From contig NZ_WHOM01000050.1 of assembly GCF_009739465.1 (NCBI RefSeq), forward strand, positions 1 to 64,000: a stretch of DNA of 64,000 nt, given 5' to 3'. The translations under genes were made by a program, and so were the position numbers. The DNA comes from Streptomyces apocyni. GTDB lineage: Bacteria > Actinomycetota > Actinomycetes > Streptomycetales > Streptomycetaceae. Below are positions 26,729 through 35,483 of this stretch, piece after piece (the first letter of the stretch is position 1; every line of letters starts with the position of its first letter). The notes below the pieces were generated by a model that saw nothing but the letters and a program-made list of their open reading frames with translations, ran no database searches and had not been told where the DNA came from.

Positions 26729-27844
26729 ATGCCTGCCGACACCGCCCCCGACACCGGCCTCGCCGCGGCCGCCGAGAAGGTACGTATCCTCGCGGCCCAG
26801 CACGCGGCCGCGGCGGACAGCGACCGCAAGCTGGCCCGCGAGGTCACCGAGGCGATCCAGGAGGCGGGCTTCGCCCGGCACTTCGTCGCCTCCCGCTGGG
26901 GCGGCGCCGAGGGCTCCTTCGGCGAGCTCACCCGAGCGGTGATCACAGTCGGCCAGGGCTGCGCGGCCACCGCCTGGTGCGCCTCGCTGGCCGCGTACTC
27001 GGCGCGCTTCGCCTGCCACCTGCCCGACGAGGGGCACCGCGCGATCTGGGGCGAGAGCCCGGACACGGTGGTGGCCACCGGGCTGATGCCCGCCGGGCAG
27101 GCCCGCGCCGTGGACGGCGGCTGGCAGCTCAGCGGCCAGTGGAGCTACGTCAGCGGTATCGACTTCGCGGACTGGGTGCTGCTCTGCGCCGCGCTGGCGG
27201 GCACCGAAGGCCCGCCGCGGCTGCGCTTCTTCGCGCTGCCCCTGGACAGCGTCACGGTGCGCCAGACCTGGGACAGCGTCGGCATGCGGGCGACCGGCAG
27301 CCACACCGTCGAGGTCGGCGACGTCCTCGTACCCGAGCATCTCTCCTTCGACCGTACGGACATGCTGCGGGGCCACCACGCCACCTCCCAGGTCCCCTCC
27401 CACCGGGTGCCCTTCCAGGCCGTGGGCGGGCTCACCTTCATCGCGCCGGTGGTCGGGGCCGCGTATGGCGCGCTGGAGGCGTGCGGCGAGACGGTCACCG
27501 GGCGGCGCCGCGTCCCGTCCAACGAGATCAAGCTGGTCCGCGCGTCGGGCCGGATCGACGCCGCCCGGCACCTCGTCGAGCAGAACGCCGAGGTGATCGA
27601 CGGCCGCCAGTTCACCCCCGAACTGATGGCGCGCAACGAACGCAACGCCACCTACGCGGCGGAGATCCTGCAAGAGGCCGTCAACCTGCTGATCAAGGGC
27701 GCGGGCACCGGCGGCCTCGGCGAGTCGCACCCGCTCCAGCGCTTCTGGCGCGACGTCACCTCCGCCACCAGCCACGTCGCGCTCCAGTACGACACGGCGG
27801 CACGCAAGAACTACTCCGCGGTCCTGCTAGGCCCCGAGAAGTAG
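26729..27844 (+). CDS. Acyl-CoA dehydrogenase-fold flavin monooxygenase (ActVA-ORF5-like, group D)
   Basis: A 371-residue protein with the acyl-CoA dehydrogenase fold: FARHFVASRWGG N-terminal region, GQWSYVSGIDFADWVLL middle domain, and a C-terminal domain with GGLGESHPLQRFWRDVTSATSH. The RFWRDV motif and the flavin reductase nearby (24496-25035) place it with two-component aromatic hydroxylases such as ActVA-ORF5 rather than fatty-acid dehydrogenases. It would hydroxylate an aromatic polyketide ring using reduced flavin. It is 200 bases after the SRPBCC gene and 136 bases before a P450 in the same direction. Confidence 0.87.
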   Translation: MPADTAPDTGLAAAAEKVRILAAQHAAAADSDRKLAREVTEAIQEAGFARHFVASRWGGAEGSFGELTRAVITVGQGCAATAWCASLAAYSARFACHLPDEGHRAIWGESPDTVVATGLMPAGQARAVDGGWQLSGQWSYVSGIDFADWVLLCAALAGTEGPPRLRFFALPLDSVTVRQTWDSVGMRATGSHTVEVGDVLVPEHLSFDRTDMLRGHHATSQVPSHRVPFQAVGGLTFIAPVVGAAYGALEACGETVTGRRRVPSNEIKLVRASGRIDAARHLVEQNAEVIDGRQFTPELMARNERNATYAAEILQEAVNLLIKGAGTGGLGESHPLQRFWRDVTSATSHVALQYDTAARKNYSAVLLGPEK

Positions 27845-27921
27845 CGGTCAGCCTCAAGGAGCGGGCGACCCGGTCTCCATCGCCCGTGCCTACCGTGAAG
27901 CGGCCGGTAGCGGCACATGGC

Positions 27922-27946
27922 GCATGGCAATGGTGCATGGCAATGG
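27922..27946 (+). repeat. Direct repeat upstream of a P450 gene
   Basis: GCATGGCAATGG occurs at 27922-27933 and 27935-27946, with degenerate copies on both sides (27911-27965). It lies in the leader of the downstream P450 gene. Confidence 0.7.
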
Positions 27947-27980
27947 CGAATGGTGAACGGCGAATTGTGGAGGTGTCATC

Positions 27981-29198
27981 TTGTCTGCCCCTCAGGAAAC
28001 GGATGTGTATCCCTTCCCCGGGTCGACGTACCGCGGGCCCGCCGCGCGGTACGCGCGGCTGCGAGCGGAGCAACCCGTGGTCAAGGTCCGTACCGCGGGC
28101 GGCGTCGACGCCTGGCTGGTGACCCGGTACGAGGACGTGCGTGAGCTGTCCGCCGACAACCGGCTCAGCCGGGCCCAGGCCTGCGGCGACGGCGCGCCCC
28201 GGGTCGGCGGCACCATGCACACCACGCCGGAAATGATCATCTCCCTCGACTCGCCCGAGCACTCCAGGCTCCGCAAGCTGGTGGCCGGTGCCTTCACGAT
28301 GCGCCGCGTGGAGCGGATGCGGGACGACGTTCAGAAGGTGTGCGACGAGCTGCTGGACGACATGCTGGCCAAGGGCGGACCGATCGACCTGGTGCAGCAG
28401 CTCACCGTGCCGCTGCCGCTGACGGTCATCGGCGAGCTCCTCGGCGTACCGCCGCAGGACCTGCGGGACTTCGAGAAGTGGGCGCGGGCCTTCGCCACGG
28501 TCGACGACCGGGCGGGCGGCGAGGAGTCCCTGAACGGTCTGGCGAAGCTGAGCGAGTACATCGTCGGGCTGATCGCCGACAAGCGCGAGAACCCCACCGA
28601 CGACATGCTCTCCGAGCTGATCGCGGCCCGCGACAACGACGACCGGCTCAGCGAACAGGAGCTGGTGACGTTCGGGTTCACCCTGATCGGCGCGGGCTTC
28701 GACACCACCGCCAACCAGCTCGCCAACTCCGTACTCGCCCTGCTGGCCGACCACCACGACCAGTGGCAGTGGCTGGTCGAGGACCGGTCCCGGATACCGG
28801 TCGCCGTGGAGGAACTGCTGCGGCACGTCAACCTCTTCGCCACCGACACCTCCGGGTTCCCGCGGATCGCCGCCGAGGACATCGAGGTGGGCGGGGTGGT
28901 CATCCCCAAGGGCGACGCGGTCCTGCTGGCGCTGGCGTCGGCCAACCGGGACGGGGACGTCTTCACCAACCCCGACCAGCTCGACCTGGCCCGTACCCAC
29001 AACCCGCACATCTCCTTCGGGCACGGCGTCCACTACTGCCTCGGCAAGCACCTGGGCCGCATGGAGATGGAGATAGCCCTGGACGGACTGCTGCGCCGCT
29101 TCCCCGACCTGCGCCTGGCCGTGGCGGAGGACGACCTCCCCTGGCACGACGGCGAGATCAACCACACCCTCACCTCGCTCCAGGTGACGTGGGGCTAG
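27981..29198 (+). CDS. Cytochrome P450
   Basis: A 405-residue class I P450. The I-helix reads IGAGFDTTANQ, ExxR is in EELLRHVNL, and the haem loop is FGHGVHYCLGKHLGR. The proposed start is the unusual TTG at 27981, because GGAGG at 27969-27973 is ideally placed and the protein then opens with SAPQETDVYPFPG, as its relative at 40149-41378 does (YRGPA follows in both). No good ATG fits. It probably depends on the ferredoxin and reductase at 32.2-33.8 kb. Substrate unknown; context suggests hydroxylation or epoxidation of an aromatic polyketide. Confidence 0.92.
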   Translation: MSAPQETDVYPFPGSTYRGPAARYARLRAEQPVVKVRTAGGVDAWLVTRYEDVRELSADNRLSRAQACGDGAPRVGGTMHTTPEMIISLDSPEHSRLRKLVAGAFTMRRVERMRDDVQKVCDELLDDMLAKGGPIDLVQQLTVPLPLTVIGELLGVPPQDLRDFEKWARAFATVDDRAGGEESLNGLAKLSEYIVGLIADKRENPTDDMLSELIAARDNDDRLSEQELVTFGFTLIGAGFDTTANQLANSVLALLADHHDQWQWLVEDRSRIPVAVEELLRHVNLFATDTSGFPRIAAEDIEVGGVVIPKGDAVLLALASANRDGDVFTNPDQLDLARTHNPHISFGHGVHYCLGKHLGRMEMEIALDGLLRRFPDLRLAVAEDDLPWHDGEINHTLTSLQVTWG

Positions 29199-29236
29199 CG
29201 GGCCGCGCCCGAGGGCAGCGGGGGTAGGCCGGTGGC

Positions 29237-30046
29237 CTACCCCCGCCCCAGCACGTCCAGGTCGTCCTCGCGGACCAGGTTGAAGCGCAAGGCCAGCGAG
29301 ACCAGCACCTCCTTCTTCCCGTGCAGCCGCGGCCCCGTCTCTTCCTCGTCCGGCCCGGGCTTGAGCCGCAGTTTCACCGCCAGGTAGTCGATGCTCCAGT
29401 TCACGGCCGTACGGGACACGTCGGGCCACACCGGGCGCAGCCGCTGGACGACCTGGTCGGCCGTGGGGACGGGCGCGTGCGGGACGCCGCGCAGGCGGGG
29501 CTCGCAGAGGGCCGCGAGCACCATGAAGTACCGCTTGCTGTGGTCGAGGGGGAAGCCCAGGACGGTCGACGGGTAGGCGGGGGCCGAGGCCGAAGCGGCG
29601 GCGGGCTTCTGGCCGCTGGCTTGCTCGGCGGCCGCGGCGGCTGCGGCGGCCTCGGCGGCGGCCGCGTCGTGATCCAGGTACTCGTGCCGTGGCGCCCATA
29701 CGTCGAAGCTGAGGAATTCGTCGGCGGCGGGCAGGACGACGCGGGAGAACTCGAACGGCACGGGCGCGCCAAGCCGCCCCGGCGCGACCTTCATGTGCTC
29801 GCCCGCGCCCTCCGGGTTCTCCACGACGTAGGTGGCGGTACGGCTGAAGTTGCTGAGCGTCCAGAAGGTCTCGGCGGCCGTGATGCTTCCGGCCTTACGG
29901 GACACACCGTGGTGCGGGATGCTCAGCTGCCGGGCGCCCTTCTCGGCGGGCAGGGCACGGCCGAAGCGGAGTACGTCCCCTGGCTCCAGCCGGATCTGCT
30001 CGCTGGGCTGGGCGCCCGCCATGGGCACGACAATGATGTTGACCAC
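29237..30046 (-). CDS. FHA-domain protein
   Basis: About 269 residues. An N-terminal forkhead-associated fold is suggested by DVLRFGR, LSIPHHGVSR and WTLSNFSRTATYVVENP, the usual Gly-Arg...Ser-x-x-His order of phosphothreonine-binding domains (about residues 20-100). An Ala-rich linker (about 130-165) follows, then a C-terminal region resembling a small winged-helix or helical domain. I prefer the GTG at 30046 over an ATG at 30079 because GGGGAG is at the right distance. It likely belongs to Ser/Thr-kinase signalling rather than biosynthesis. A terminator hairpin separates it from the VOC gene upstream. Confidence 0.65.
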   Translation of the reverse strand: MVNIIVVPMAGAQPSEQIRLEPGDVLRFGRALPAEKGARQLSIPHHGVSRKAGSITAAETFWTLSNFSRTATYVVENPEGAGEHMKVAPGRLGAPVPFEFSRVVLPAADEFLSFDVWAPRHEYLDHDAAAAEAAAAAAAAEQASGQKPAAASASAPAYPSTVLGFPLDHSKRYFMVLAALCEPRLRGVPHAPVPTADQVVQRLRPVWPDVSRTAVNWSIDYLAVKLRLKPGPDEEETGPRLHGKKEVLVSLALRFNLVREDDLDVLGRG

Positions 30047-30104
30047 CTGGGTAGCTCCCCTTCCGCACCGTACGGTCATGGTAGGCGGGGATCGTGCAGC
30101 TCAA

Positions 30105-30138
30105 ACGCCGGGCGGGCGGAAATCAGCCCGCCCGGCGT
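30105..30138 (-). terminator. Intrinsic terminator
   Basis: A perfect 13-bp stem (30105-30117 with 30126-30138) with an 8-base loop lies downstream of the VOC gene on the minus strand, before the FHA gene. Confidence 0.8.
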
Positions 30139-30189
30139 CTGTCTGCCCGGCTGTTGTCGGTTCTCCGGTTGTCCGGTTCAACCCAAGGG

Positions 30190-30963
30190 TCAGTCGGTGC
30201 TGTTGGCGACCGGGCCCATCAGCGCGAAGCGCGCGCCCTGCTGGTCGCTGACCAGCGCGGAGCGGCCGAAGGGGCTGTCGGACGGCTCACGGCTGACGCT
30301 GCCGCCCAGCTCCCTGACCTTCTCGACGGCCGCGTCGGTGTCGGACACCGAGAAGTAGACGAGCGCGTGCGCCGGGATATCGGCGGGCATGCCCTCGCCC
30401 ATCTGCAGCCGGGCCGCGCAGGGGTACGGCTTGTCCGGCAGGGACCACAGCTTGAAGTCGAACGGCTCCTCGGAGACCTGCTGGCCCGCGTAGCCGAACA
30501 CGGCCTCGTAGAAGGGGTCGACGGACTCCTTGTCCCGGGTGTAGATCTCGGGCCAGAAGAACGAACCCGGCTGCCCCTGGATCTCGAACCCGCCGCGCGT
30601 GCCCGCCTGCCAGGCGCCGAACGCGGCGCCCCCGGGGTCGGTGGCGAGCAGCTGGTACCCCACGTCGCCGACCTTCGTCGGGCCCGCGTCGACCTTGCCG
30701 CCCGCGGCACCGATCCGGCTGGCCAGCTCCTCCGCGTCCGCGGTGGCCAGGTACAGGGTCCAGGCGGCGGAGGCGCCGGTCTGGCCAGGGAGTAGGCCGC
30801 CGACGCTCTTGCCGTCCTTCCGCACGTCCGTGTAGAAGCCGTAGTCCTCGGTTCCCCCTTCGAAACTCCAGCCGAACAGGGCTCCGTAGAAGTGCTTTCC
30901 GGCCTCCAGGTCGGGAACGGACAGTTCCACCCAGCAAGGGGCTCCCGCTTCGAACTCGGTCAT
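30190..30963 (-). CDS. Two-domain VOC (glyoxalase/bleomycin-resistance fold) protein
   Basis: A 257-residue protein made of two VOC domains in tandem. The first starts at CWVELSVPDLEAGKHFYGALFGW (about residues 10-120), the second at SFFWPEIYTRDKESVDPFYEAVFGY (about 135-250). The arrangement matches the Cfp30B/27-kDa antigen group of actinobacteria. VOC folds range from glyoxalases and extradiol dioxygenases to drug-binding resistance proteins; clear metal ligands cannot be assigned here. It is last in a run of minus-strand genes before a terminator. A drug-binding resistance role is possible but unproved. Confidence 0.85.
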   Translation of the reverse strand: MTEFEAGAPCWVELSVPDLEAGKHFYGALFGWSFEGGTEDYGFYTDVRKDGKSVGGLLPGQTGASAAWTLYLATADAEELASRIGAAGGKVDAGPTKVGDVGYQLLATDPGGAAFGAWQAGTRGGFEIQGQPGSFFWPEIYTRDKESVDPFYEAVFGYAGQQVSEEPFDFKLWSLPDKPYPCAARLQMGEGMPADIPAHALVYFSVSDTDAAVEKVRELGGSVSREPSDSPFGRSALVSDQQGARFALMGPVANSTD

Positions 30964-31046
30964 GTCCTGCCTCTCTCGTCTCTGACACAGCTCCCCGTGA
31001 GCCGGACGCTAGTGGTCCGCACTTGAGCCGTGGACGAGTCAGGTCC

Positions 31047-31589
31047 CTATCGGGTACCGGTGGACACCCTCCTGGCCACGCTGCGCACGCTGATGGGACC
31101 CTGCGGCACGCCGCCCTCTTCCAGAGTGACGAAGGCATGCGCGGTGGTAGCGAAAGTGGCGAAACCGCTGCCGGTGATCCGGCCCATGTGGATGGCTTGG
31201 ACCGTGCCGAGGTAGGCGCCGTCCTCGCGGCCCGGATGCGTCACATAGAAGGAGAAGGTGCCGTTCCCCATCTCCTTCCAGAACCCGGTTCCCCGGTACT
31301 CCGGCTCACCGTCCTCACCCAGTGGGCCCGTGGCGGTGAGCTGGTGGTCCGGGTGGAAGACGAAGCGCGGGGTGGTGCTGGAGGTGTCACCGTCGGACGT
31401 GGTGACGGTGACCGTGAGATCCCAGGTTCCGCCCAGCGAGGAATGGCTGGGCGCGGTGTTCTGGGCGGTCGAAGACGCCGCTGTTCCCGTGCCGAGTACC
31501 GTGGCAATCAGGAAGAGCCAGACACCGAGCAGACGCAGGGTGAGGGTGCGCGGGCGGCGGCGTACGGCGAAGGTCCTCGCCTCAGGCAT
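31047..31589 (-). CDS. Secreted beta-barrel-like protein, paralogue 1
   Basis: A 180-residue protein with a basic N-terminus and signal peptide (residues 10-40, LRLLGVWLFLIATVLGTG), then a beta-rich domain from GTWDLTVTVTTSDGD to QGPISVRSVARRV. The strand pattern with FxFHPDHxLTATG and GTGFWKEMGNGTFSF resembles calycin-like small barrels, but I cannot name a family. It is 24 bases downstream of a homologous gene (31614-32177), so the pair is a tandem duplication. Exported location is predicted from the signal. Function unknown; sequestration or processing of an exported product is one idea. Confidence 0.7.
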   Translation of the reverse strand: MPEARTFAVRRRPRTLTLRLLGVWLFLIATVLGTGTAASSTAQNTAPSHSSLGGTWDLTVTVTTSDGDTSSTTPRFVFHPDHQLTATGPLGEDGEPEYRGTGFWKEMGNGTFSFYVTHPGREDGAYLGTVQAIHMGRITGSGFATFATTAHAFVTLEEGGVPQGPISVRSVARRVSTGTR

Positions 31590-31613
31590 GAACAGGCCTT
31601 TCTCTCTGGTCTG

Positions 31614-32177
31614 TTACGGACGAACCCGCTCGGCCACACTGCGCACGGTGATCGGGCCCAGCGGCGCGCCGCCGTTCTCCGGGGTGACGAACGCGTGGGC
31701 GCTGGTGGCGAAGCCGCTCCTGGTGACTCGTCCCAGGTGGACGGCCTGGACGGTTTCGGCGTACGGGCCGTCGTCGCCGCCCGGATGCATCACATAGAAC
31801 GAGAAGGTGCCGTTCCGCTTCTCCTTCCAGAACCCGGTGGTCTCGTCCACGGGGTTGCCGGGTTCGTCCGAGGCCGCGGCGCTCAGCGTGTGGTCCGGGT
31901 GGAAGATGAAGCGGGGCGTGGCGACGTCGATGCCGCCGTCGGGGGTGTGGATGACGACCGTGAGGTCCCAGGTACCGGCCAGTGACGGCCGCGCGGTGGC
32001 GGTCGCGGCACGGTCGGCGGTCGATGACGTGTCGGATGGCATGGTCGATGACGCGGCCGTTCCCGTGCCGAGCACGGTCGCGACCAGGAGCAGCCAGACG
32101 CCCAGTACGCGCAGGGTCAGGGAGCGGCGTGGGCGGCGGCGCGCGGTGGCGGTTCGCGCCTCAGGCGTGGGCGACAT
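31614..32177 (-). CDS. Secreted beta-barrel-like protein, paralogue 2
   Basis: A 187-residue homologue of its downstream neighbour. It has the same signal peptide (LTLRVLGVWLLLVATVLGTG), the same TWDLTV start to the mature domain, FIFHPDHTLSA, GFWKEKRNGTFSFYVMHPGG and a matching PLGPITVRSVAERV end. The linker after the signal is longer and Thr/Ala-rich. The GAGAGAGG site precedes the ATG at 32177. Its first 17 bases overlap the 3' end of the ferredoxin reductase gene, so it is cotranscribed with the P450 redox partners. Function unknown. Confidence 0.7.
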   Translation of the reverse strand: MSPTPEARTATARRRPRRSLTLRVLGVWLLLVATVLGTGTAASSTMPSDTSSTADRAATATARPSLAGTWDLTVVIHTPDGGIDVATPRFIFHPDHTLSAAASDEPGNPVDETTGFWKEKRNGTFSFYVMHPGGDDGPYAETVQAVHLGRVTRSGFATSAHAFVTPENGGAPLGPITVRSVAERVRP

Positions 32178-33471
32178 GGACGGGCCTCTCTCTGGGAGCG
32201 GTCACGGGGGCAGGGGCAGGGGCGGGGGCGGGGGCGCGCTGGTACTGCTTGAGGTCGAAGCCCGGGGCTCCGACCTCCTCGGGGGACAGGTCCGTGCCAC
32301 CGGCGAGCAGCCGCCGGGCGATGCCGTGGTCGGCGGGCCGGTTTACGGACTCCACGCCCACCAGTCGCCCGGCCTGGAAGCAGAACACCGAGAAGCGGGC
32401 CTCACCCGGGTCACCGGCCAGCACCACCTCGTCGTGGCCAGCGGTCAGCCCGGCGATCTGGAGCCGCACCGCGTACTGCTCGGACCAGAACCACGGGACC
32501 GCGGTGTACGGAGCGCCCTCGCCGCAGATGTCAGCCGCCACACACCGGGCCTGGTCGGAGGCGTTCTGGACGGACTCGATACGGGTATGGCCGCGGGCAC
32601 CCGGGCGCGGGAAGCGGGCGCAGTCGCCCACCGCGTGGATGGCCGGGTCGCTGGTGCGCAGCCGTTCGTCGACCACGATGCCGTCGCCCACGACCAGATC
32701 CGCCTCCGCCGCCAGTTCGGTGTGCGGCAGTACGCCGATGCCGACCACGACGAGCTCGGCCGGGATGCGCTCCCCGCCGTCCAGCTCCATGATCTCCACC
32801 TGGCCCGAGGGGTCTCCGTGCAGGGCCGCCACCTCGCGGCTCAGCAGCAGCCTGACCCCCTGGCGGCGGTGCTCGTCGGTGAGCCAGGCCGACATCTCCG
32901 GGGTGAGCGCACGGGCCAGCGCCCGTGACTGCGCCTCCACGACCGTGACCTCGTGGCCCAAGGTACGGGCGGTCGCGGCCAGTTCGAGCCCGATGAAGCC
33001 CGCGCCGACCACGACGAGATGGCGGGCGGGCCCGGACAGCTCCCGCCGCAGCGTGTGGGCGTCCCGCAGGCCGCGCAGCGCCAGTACGCCGGACAGCCCG
33101 GCGCCGGGGACCGGCAGCGGCCTGGGCCGTGCGCCGGTCGCCAGGACCAGGTGGTCGTAGGGCAGCGCGGCCCCGGACTCCAGGTGCAGGACCCGGCACT
33201 CGCGGTCGATGCGCTCCGCCCGGTCGCCCGGCACCAGATCGATGCCCTGGGTGGCGAAGAAGGACGCGGGCCGCAGCTCCAGGTCGGCCGGGTCGGTGGC
33301 TCCGGTGGCTCCGGTGAGGAAGCCCTTCGACAACGGCGGCCGCTGGTAGGGGAGTACGCACTCGTCGCCGACCAGCGTGATCCGGCCGGAGAAACCACGG
33401 CCGCGCAGCGCGGCCGCGGTCTCCAGGCCGCCCTGGCCCGCGCCGACGACGACAACTCGGGGTGAGGTCAT
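32161..33471 (-). CDS. Ferredoxin reductase (FAD/NAD-binding)
   Basis: A 436-residue putidaredoxin-reductase-type flavoprotein. The first FAD motif is VVVGAGQGGLETA, the second dinucleotide motif VVVGAGFIGLELA (about residue 150), and the C-terminal FAD motif is IHAVGDCARFP. It passes electrons from NAD(P)H to the adjacent [2Fe-2S] ferredoxin and so to P450s. The ATG at 33471 overlaps the ferredoxin stop codon by one base (TGATG), which fixes the start and implies coupled translation. The C-terminus carries an [10 protein letters not shown] tail. Confidence 0.93.
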   Translation of the reverse strand: MTSPRVVVVGAGQGGLETAAALRGRGFSGRITLVGDECVLPYQRPPLSKGFLTGATGATDPADLELRPASFFATQGIDLVPGDRAERIDRECRVLHLESGAALPYDHLVLATGARPRPLPVPGAGLSGVLALRGLRDAHTLRRELSGPARHLVVVGAGFIGLELAATARTLGHEVTVVEAQSRALARALTPEMSAWLTDEHRRQGVRLLLSREVAALHGDPSGQVEIMELDGGERIPAELVVVGIGVLPHTELAAEADLVVGDGIVVDERLRTSDPAIHAVGDCARFPRPGARGHTRIESVQNASDQARCVAADICGEGAPYTAVPWFWSEQYAVRLQIAGLTAGHDEVVLAGDPGEARFSVFCFQAGRLVGVESVNRPADHGIARRLLAGGTDLSPEEVGAPGFDLKQYQRAPAPAPAPAPVTAPRERPVHVAHA

Positions 33472-33794
33472 CAGCTCTGCGCCTCCGGAAGGTGGACCAC
33501 CAGGCCGTCGAGCGCGTCGGTGACCGGCAGCTGGCAGCTCAGGCGGCTGGTGTCGCAGCGCGGGACGGCCGTGCCGTACAGCACGTCGTCCTCGACCGAG
33601 TCCATCTCCGGCAGCGGCAGCGTGTTGTCCTGGTCGATGAACACATGGCACGTTCCGCACTGGGCGGAGCCGCCGCACTGGGCCTCGATACCGTCGATGT
33701 TGTTGAGCTTCGCGCCACGCATGACCGTGTTGGGCGCGTCGAGGTCGACGACGGTGACGGTCCCGCCGGGGTGCTTGTAGGTGATCTTCGCCAT
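33471..33794 (-). CDS. [2Fe-2S] ferredoxin (putidaredoxin/adrenodoxin type)
   Basis: A 107-residue ferredoxin with cluster ligands Cys40, Cys46, Cys49 and Cys87 in the C-x5-C-x2-C...C arrangement of P450 electron donors. GAGGGAG precedes the ATG at 33794. Its stop overlaps the reductase start, forming a redox module. This is the only ferredoxin/reductase pair in the window and may serve the four P450s. Confidence 0.93.
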   Translation of the reverse strand: MAKITYKHPGGTVTVVDLDAPNTVMRGAKLNNIDGIEAQCGGSAQCGTCHVFIDQDNTLPLPEMDSVEDDVLYGTAVPRCDTSRLSCQLPVTDALDGLVVHLPEAQS

Positions 33795-33980
33795 GGCGCT
33801 CCCTCGTGGCTGTCGCGTAGGTGGTGGCGTAAGCAGTCGTAGGAATTCGGCCGACCGTCCGGAAAGGTCCCGGTCGTTCCTGGGGGCATGGTGGAGAGGC
33901 TCTGGAGAGCCCTTCGGGACGCGCGGAGGGCTCCACCGTGCCGCTATCGGAGGTCGATCGGCGGGGCCGACCGTCGGTCC

Positions 33981-35465
33981 ATGAGCGCTGAGACCCTGCG
34001 TCCCCCCGCACCGTCCGCCCAGGTGGGCCCCCGGCTCGGTCTGGTGCTGGTGGCCTGCTGCCTGGGCCAGTTCATGAACGTGCTGGACGCCTCGGTGGTG
34101 AACGTGGCGCTGCCCGTCATCGCCGAGGAACTGCGCTTCGACCGGCACAACCTCCAGCTGGTCAACAACGCCTACACCGTGGTGGTCTGCGGCTTCCTGC
34201 TGCTGGGCGGGCGGCTCGCCGACCTGTTCGGACAGCGCCGGATCTTCCTGTCCGGGATCACGCTGTTCACCCTGGCCAGCACCGTGGGCGGGCTGGCGAA
34301 CGACCCCGGCACCCTGATCCTGGCCCGCGCCTTCCAGGGCCTTGGCGCGGCCATCATGGCCCCCGCCACGCTGACGGTGCTGGGCACCGCGTTCACCCAA
34401 CCCGGCGCCAGGGCCAAGGCGTTCGGCGCGTGGAGCGCCGTGTCGGGGGCGGCCGGGGCGGTCGGTGTGCTGGCCGGAGGAGTGATCACCGAGTGGTTCT
34501 CCTGGCGCTGGATTCTGCTGATCAACGCGCCCATCGGGCTCGCGCTGTTCGCCCTGGTCTGCTGGGTGGTCCCCGAGTCCCGGAGCCGCCGTGGCCGACG
34601 CGGCCTGGACGTACCCGGCGCGGTGACGGTGACCCTGGGACTGATGAGCGCGGTGTACGGGGTGTCCGAGTCCCATACGTACGGCTGGAGTTCGGCCCGG
34701 GTGCTGGGGCCGCTGCTGGCCGGTGGCGTGCTGCTGGGGCTGTTCGTCCTGATCCAGGCGAAGGTCGCCCGGCATCCTCTGGTGCCGCTCGGCATCTTCC
34801 GTAACCGCGCGGTGGCCAGCGCCAACCTCGTCGCCTTCTTCGGGATCGCCGCGCTCTTCAGCACCTTCTACTTCTTCACCCTGCTGCTCCAACAGGTGCT
34901 CGGCTACAGCCCGTTGCGTACGGGACTGAGCTATCTGCCGATGTCGCTCGGTATCGCGCTCGGCGGCTGGGGCATCTCCTCGGTGGTGCCCCGTATCGGA
35001 CCGCGCCCGGTGCTGCTCTCCGGTCTGAGCCTGTCCAGCGTCGGCCTGTTCTGGCTGTCCCGCGTCGACGAGACCTCCGGCTATGCCGCCGATGTGCTGG
35101 GCCCGGCGCTGTTGCTCGGCTTCGGCATGGGTGTCGTACTGAACGCCACCACCAACGCCGCCACCGCCGGGCTCCCCGCCGAGCAGGCGGGCATGGCGTC
35201 CGGGCTGCTCAACACCACCCGCCAACTCGGCAGCGTGGTCGGCCTGGTGACGCTGGCGGCGCTCTCCTCCGCCCGCATCGACCGCGCGATCGAGGGCACC
35301 GAACCCGGCACCGCCGCCGCACGTCACGCCCTCGCCTCCGGATACGGCCTGGCGCTGACCGGCGCGGCACTCTTCGCGGCCGCCGGGCTGCTCGCCGCCC
35401 TCGCGGTACCGGTCCGCAGGCGTTCCAGGACTGCTCAAGGCGAACGGGAGACGCTGACCTCCTGA
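33981..35465 (+). CDS. DHA2-family MFS efflux transporter
   Basis: A 494-residue, 14-helix major facilitator of the EmrB/QacA drug:H+ antiporter group. LDASVVNVALPVI (helix 1), GGRLADLFGQRR (motif A) and GAIMAPATLTVLGTAF-type helix 4-5 sequence are clear, and the GVLAGGVITEWFSWRWILLIN region holds motif C. It likely exports the pathway product and gives self-resistance. It is divergent from the ferredoxin gene, and the alpha/beta-hydrolase-fold gene follows 18 bases after its stop. Confidence 0.9.
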   Translation: MSAETLRPPAPSAQVGPRLGLVLVACCLGQFMNVLDASVVNVALPVIAEELRFDRHNLQLVNNAYTVVVCGFLLLGGRLADLFGQRRIFLSGITLFTLASTVGGLANDPGTLILARAFQGLGAAIMAPATLTVLGTAFTQPGARAKAFGAWSAVSGAAGAVGVLAGGVITEWFSWRWILLINAPIGLALFALVCWVVPESRSRRGRRGLDVPGAVTVTLGLMSAVYGVSESHTYGWSSARVLGPLLAGGVLLGLFVLIQAKVARHPLVPLGIFRNRAVASANLVAFFGIAALFSTFYFFTLLLQQVLGYSPLRTGLSYLPMSLGIALGGWGISSVVPRIGPRPVLLSGLSLSSVGLFWLSRVDETSGYAADVLGPALLLGFGMGVVLNATTNAATAGLPAEQAGMASGLLNTTRQLGSVVGLVTLAALSSARIDRAIEGTEPGTAAARHALASGYGLALTGAALFAAAGLLAALAVPVRRRSRTAQGERETLTS

Positions 35466-35483
35466 CGAGAACGGAGGTTCCCG

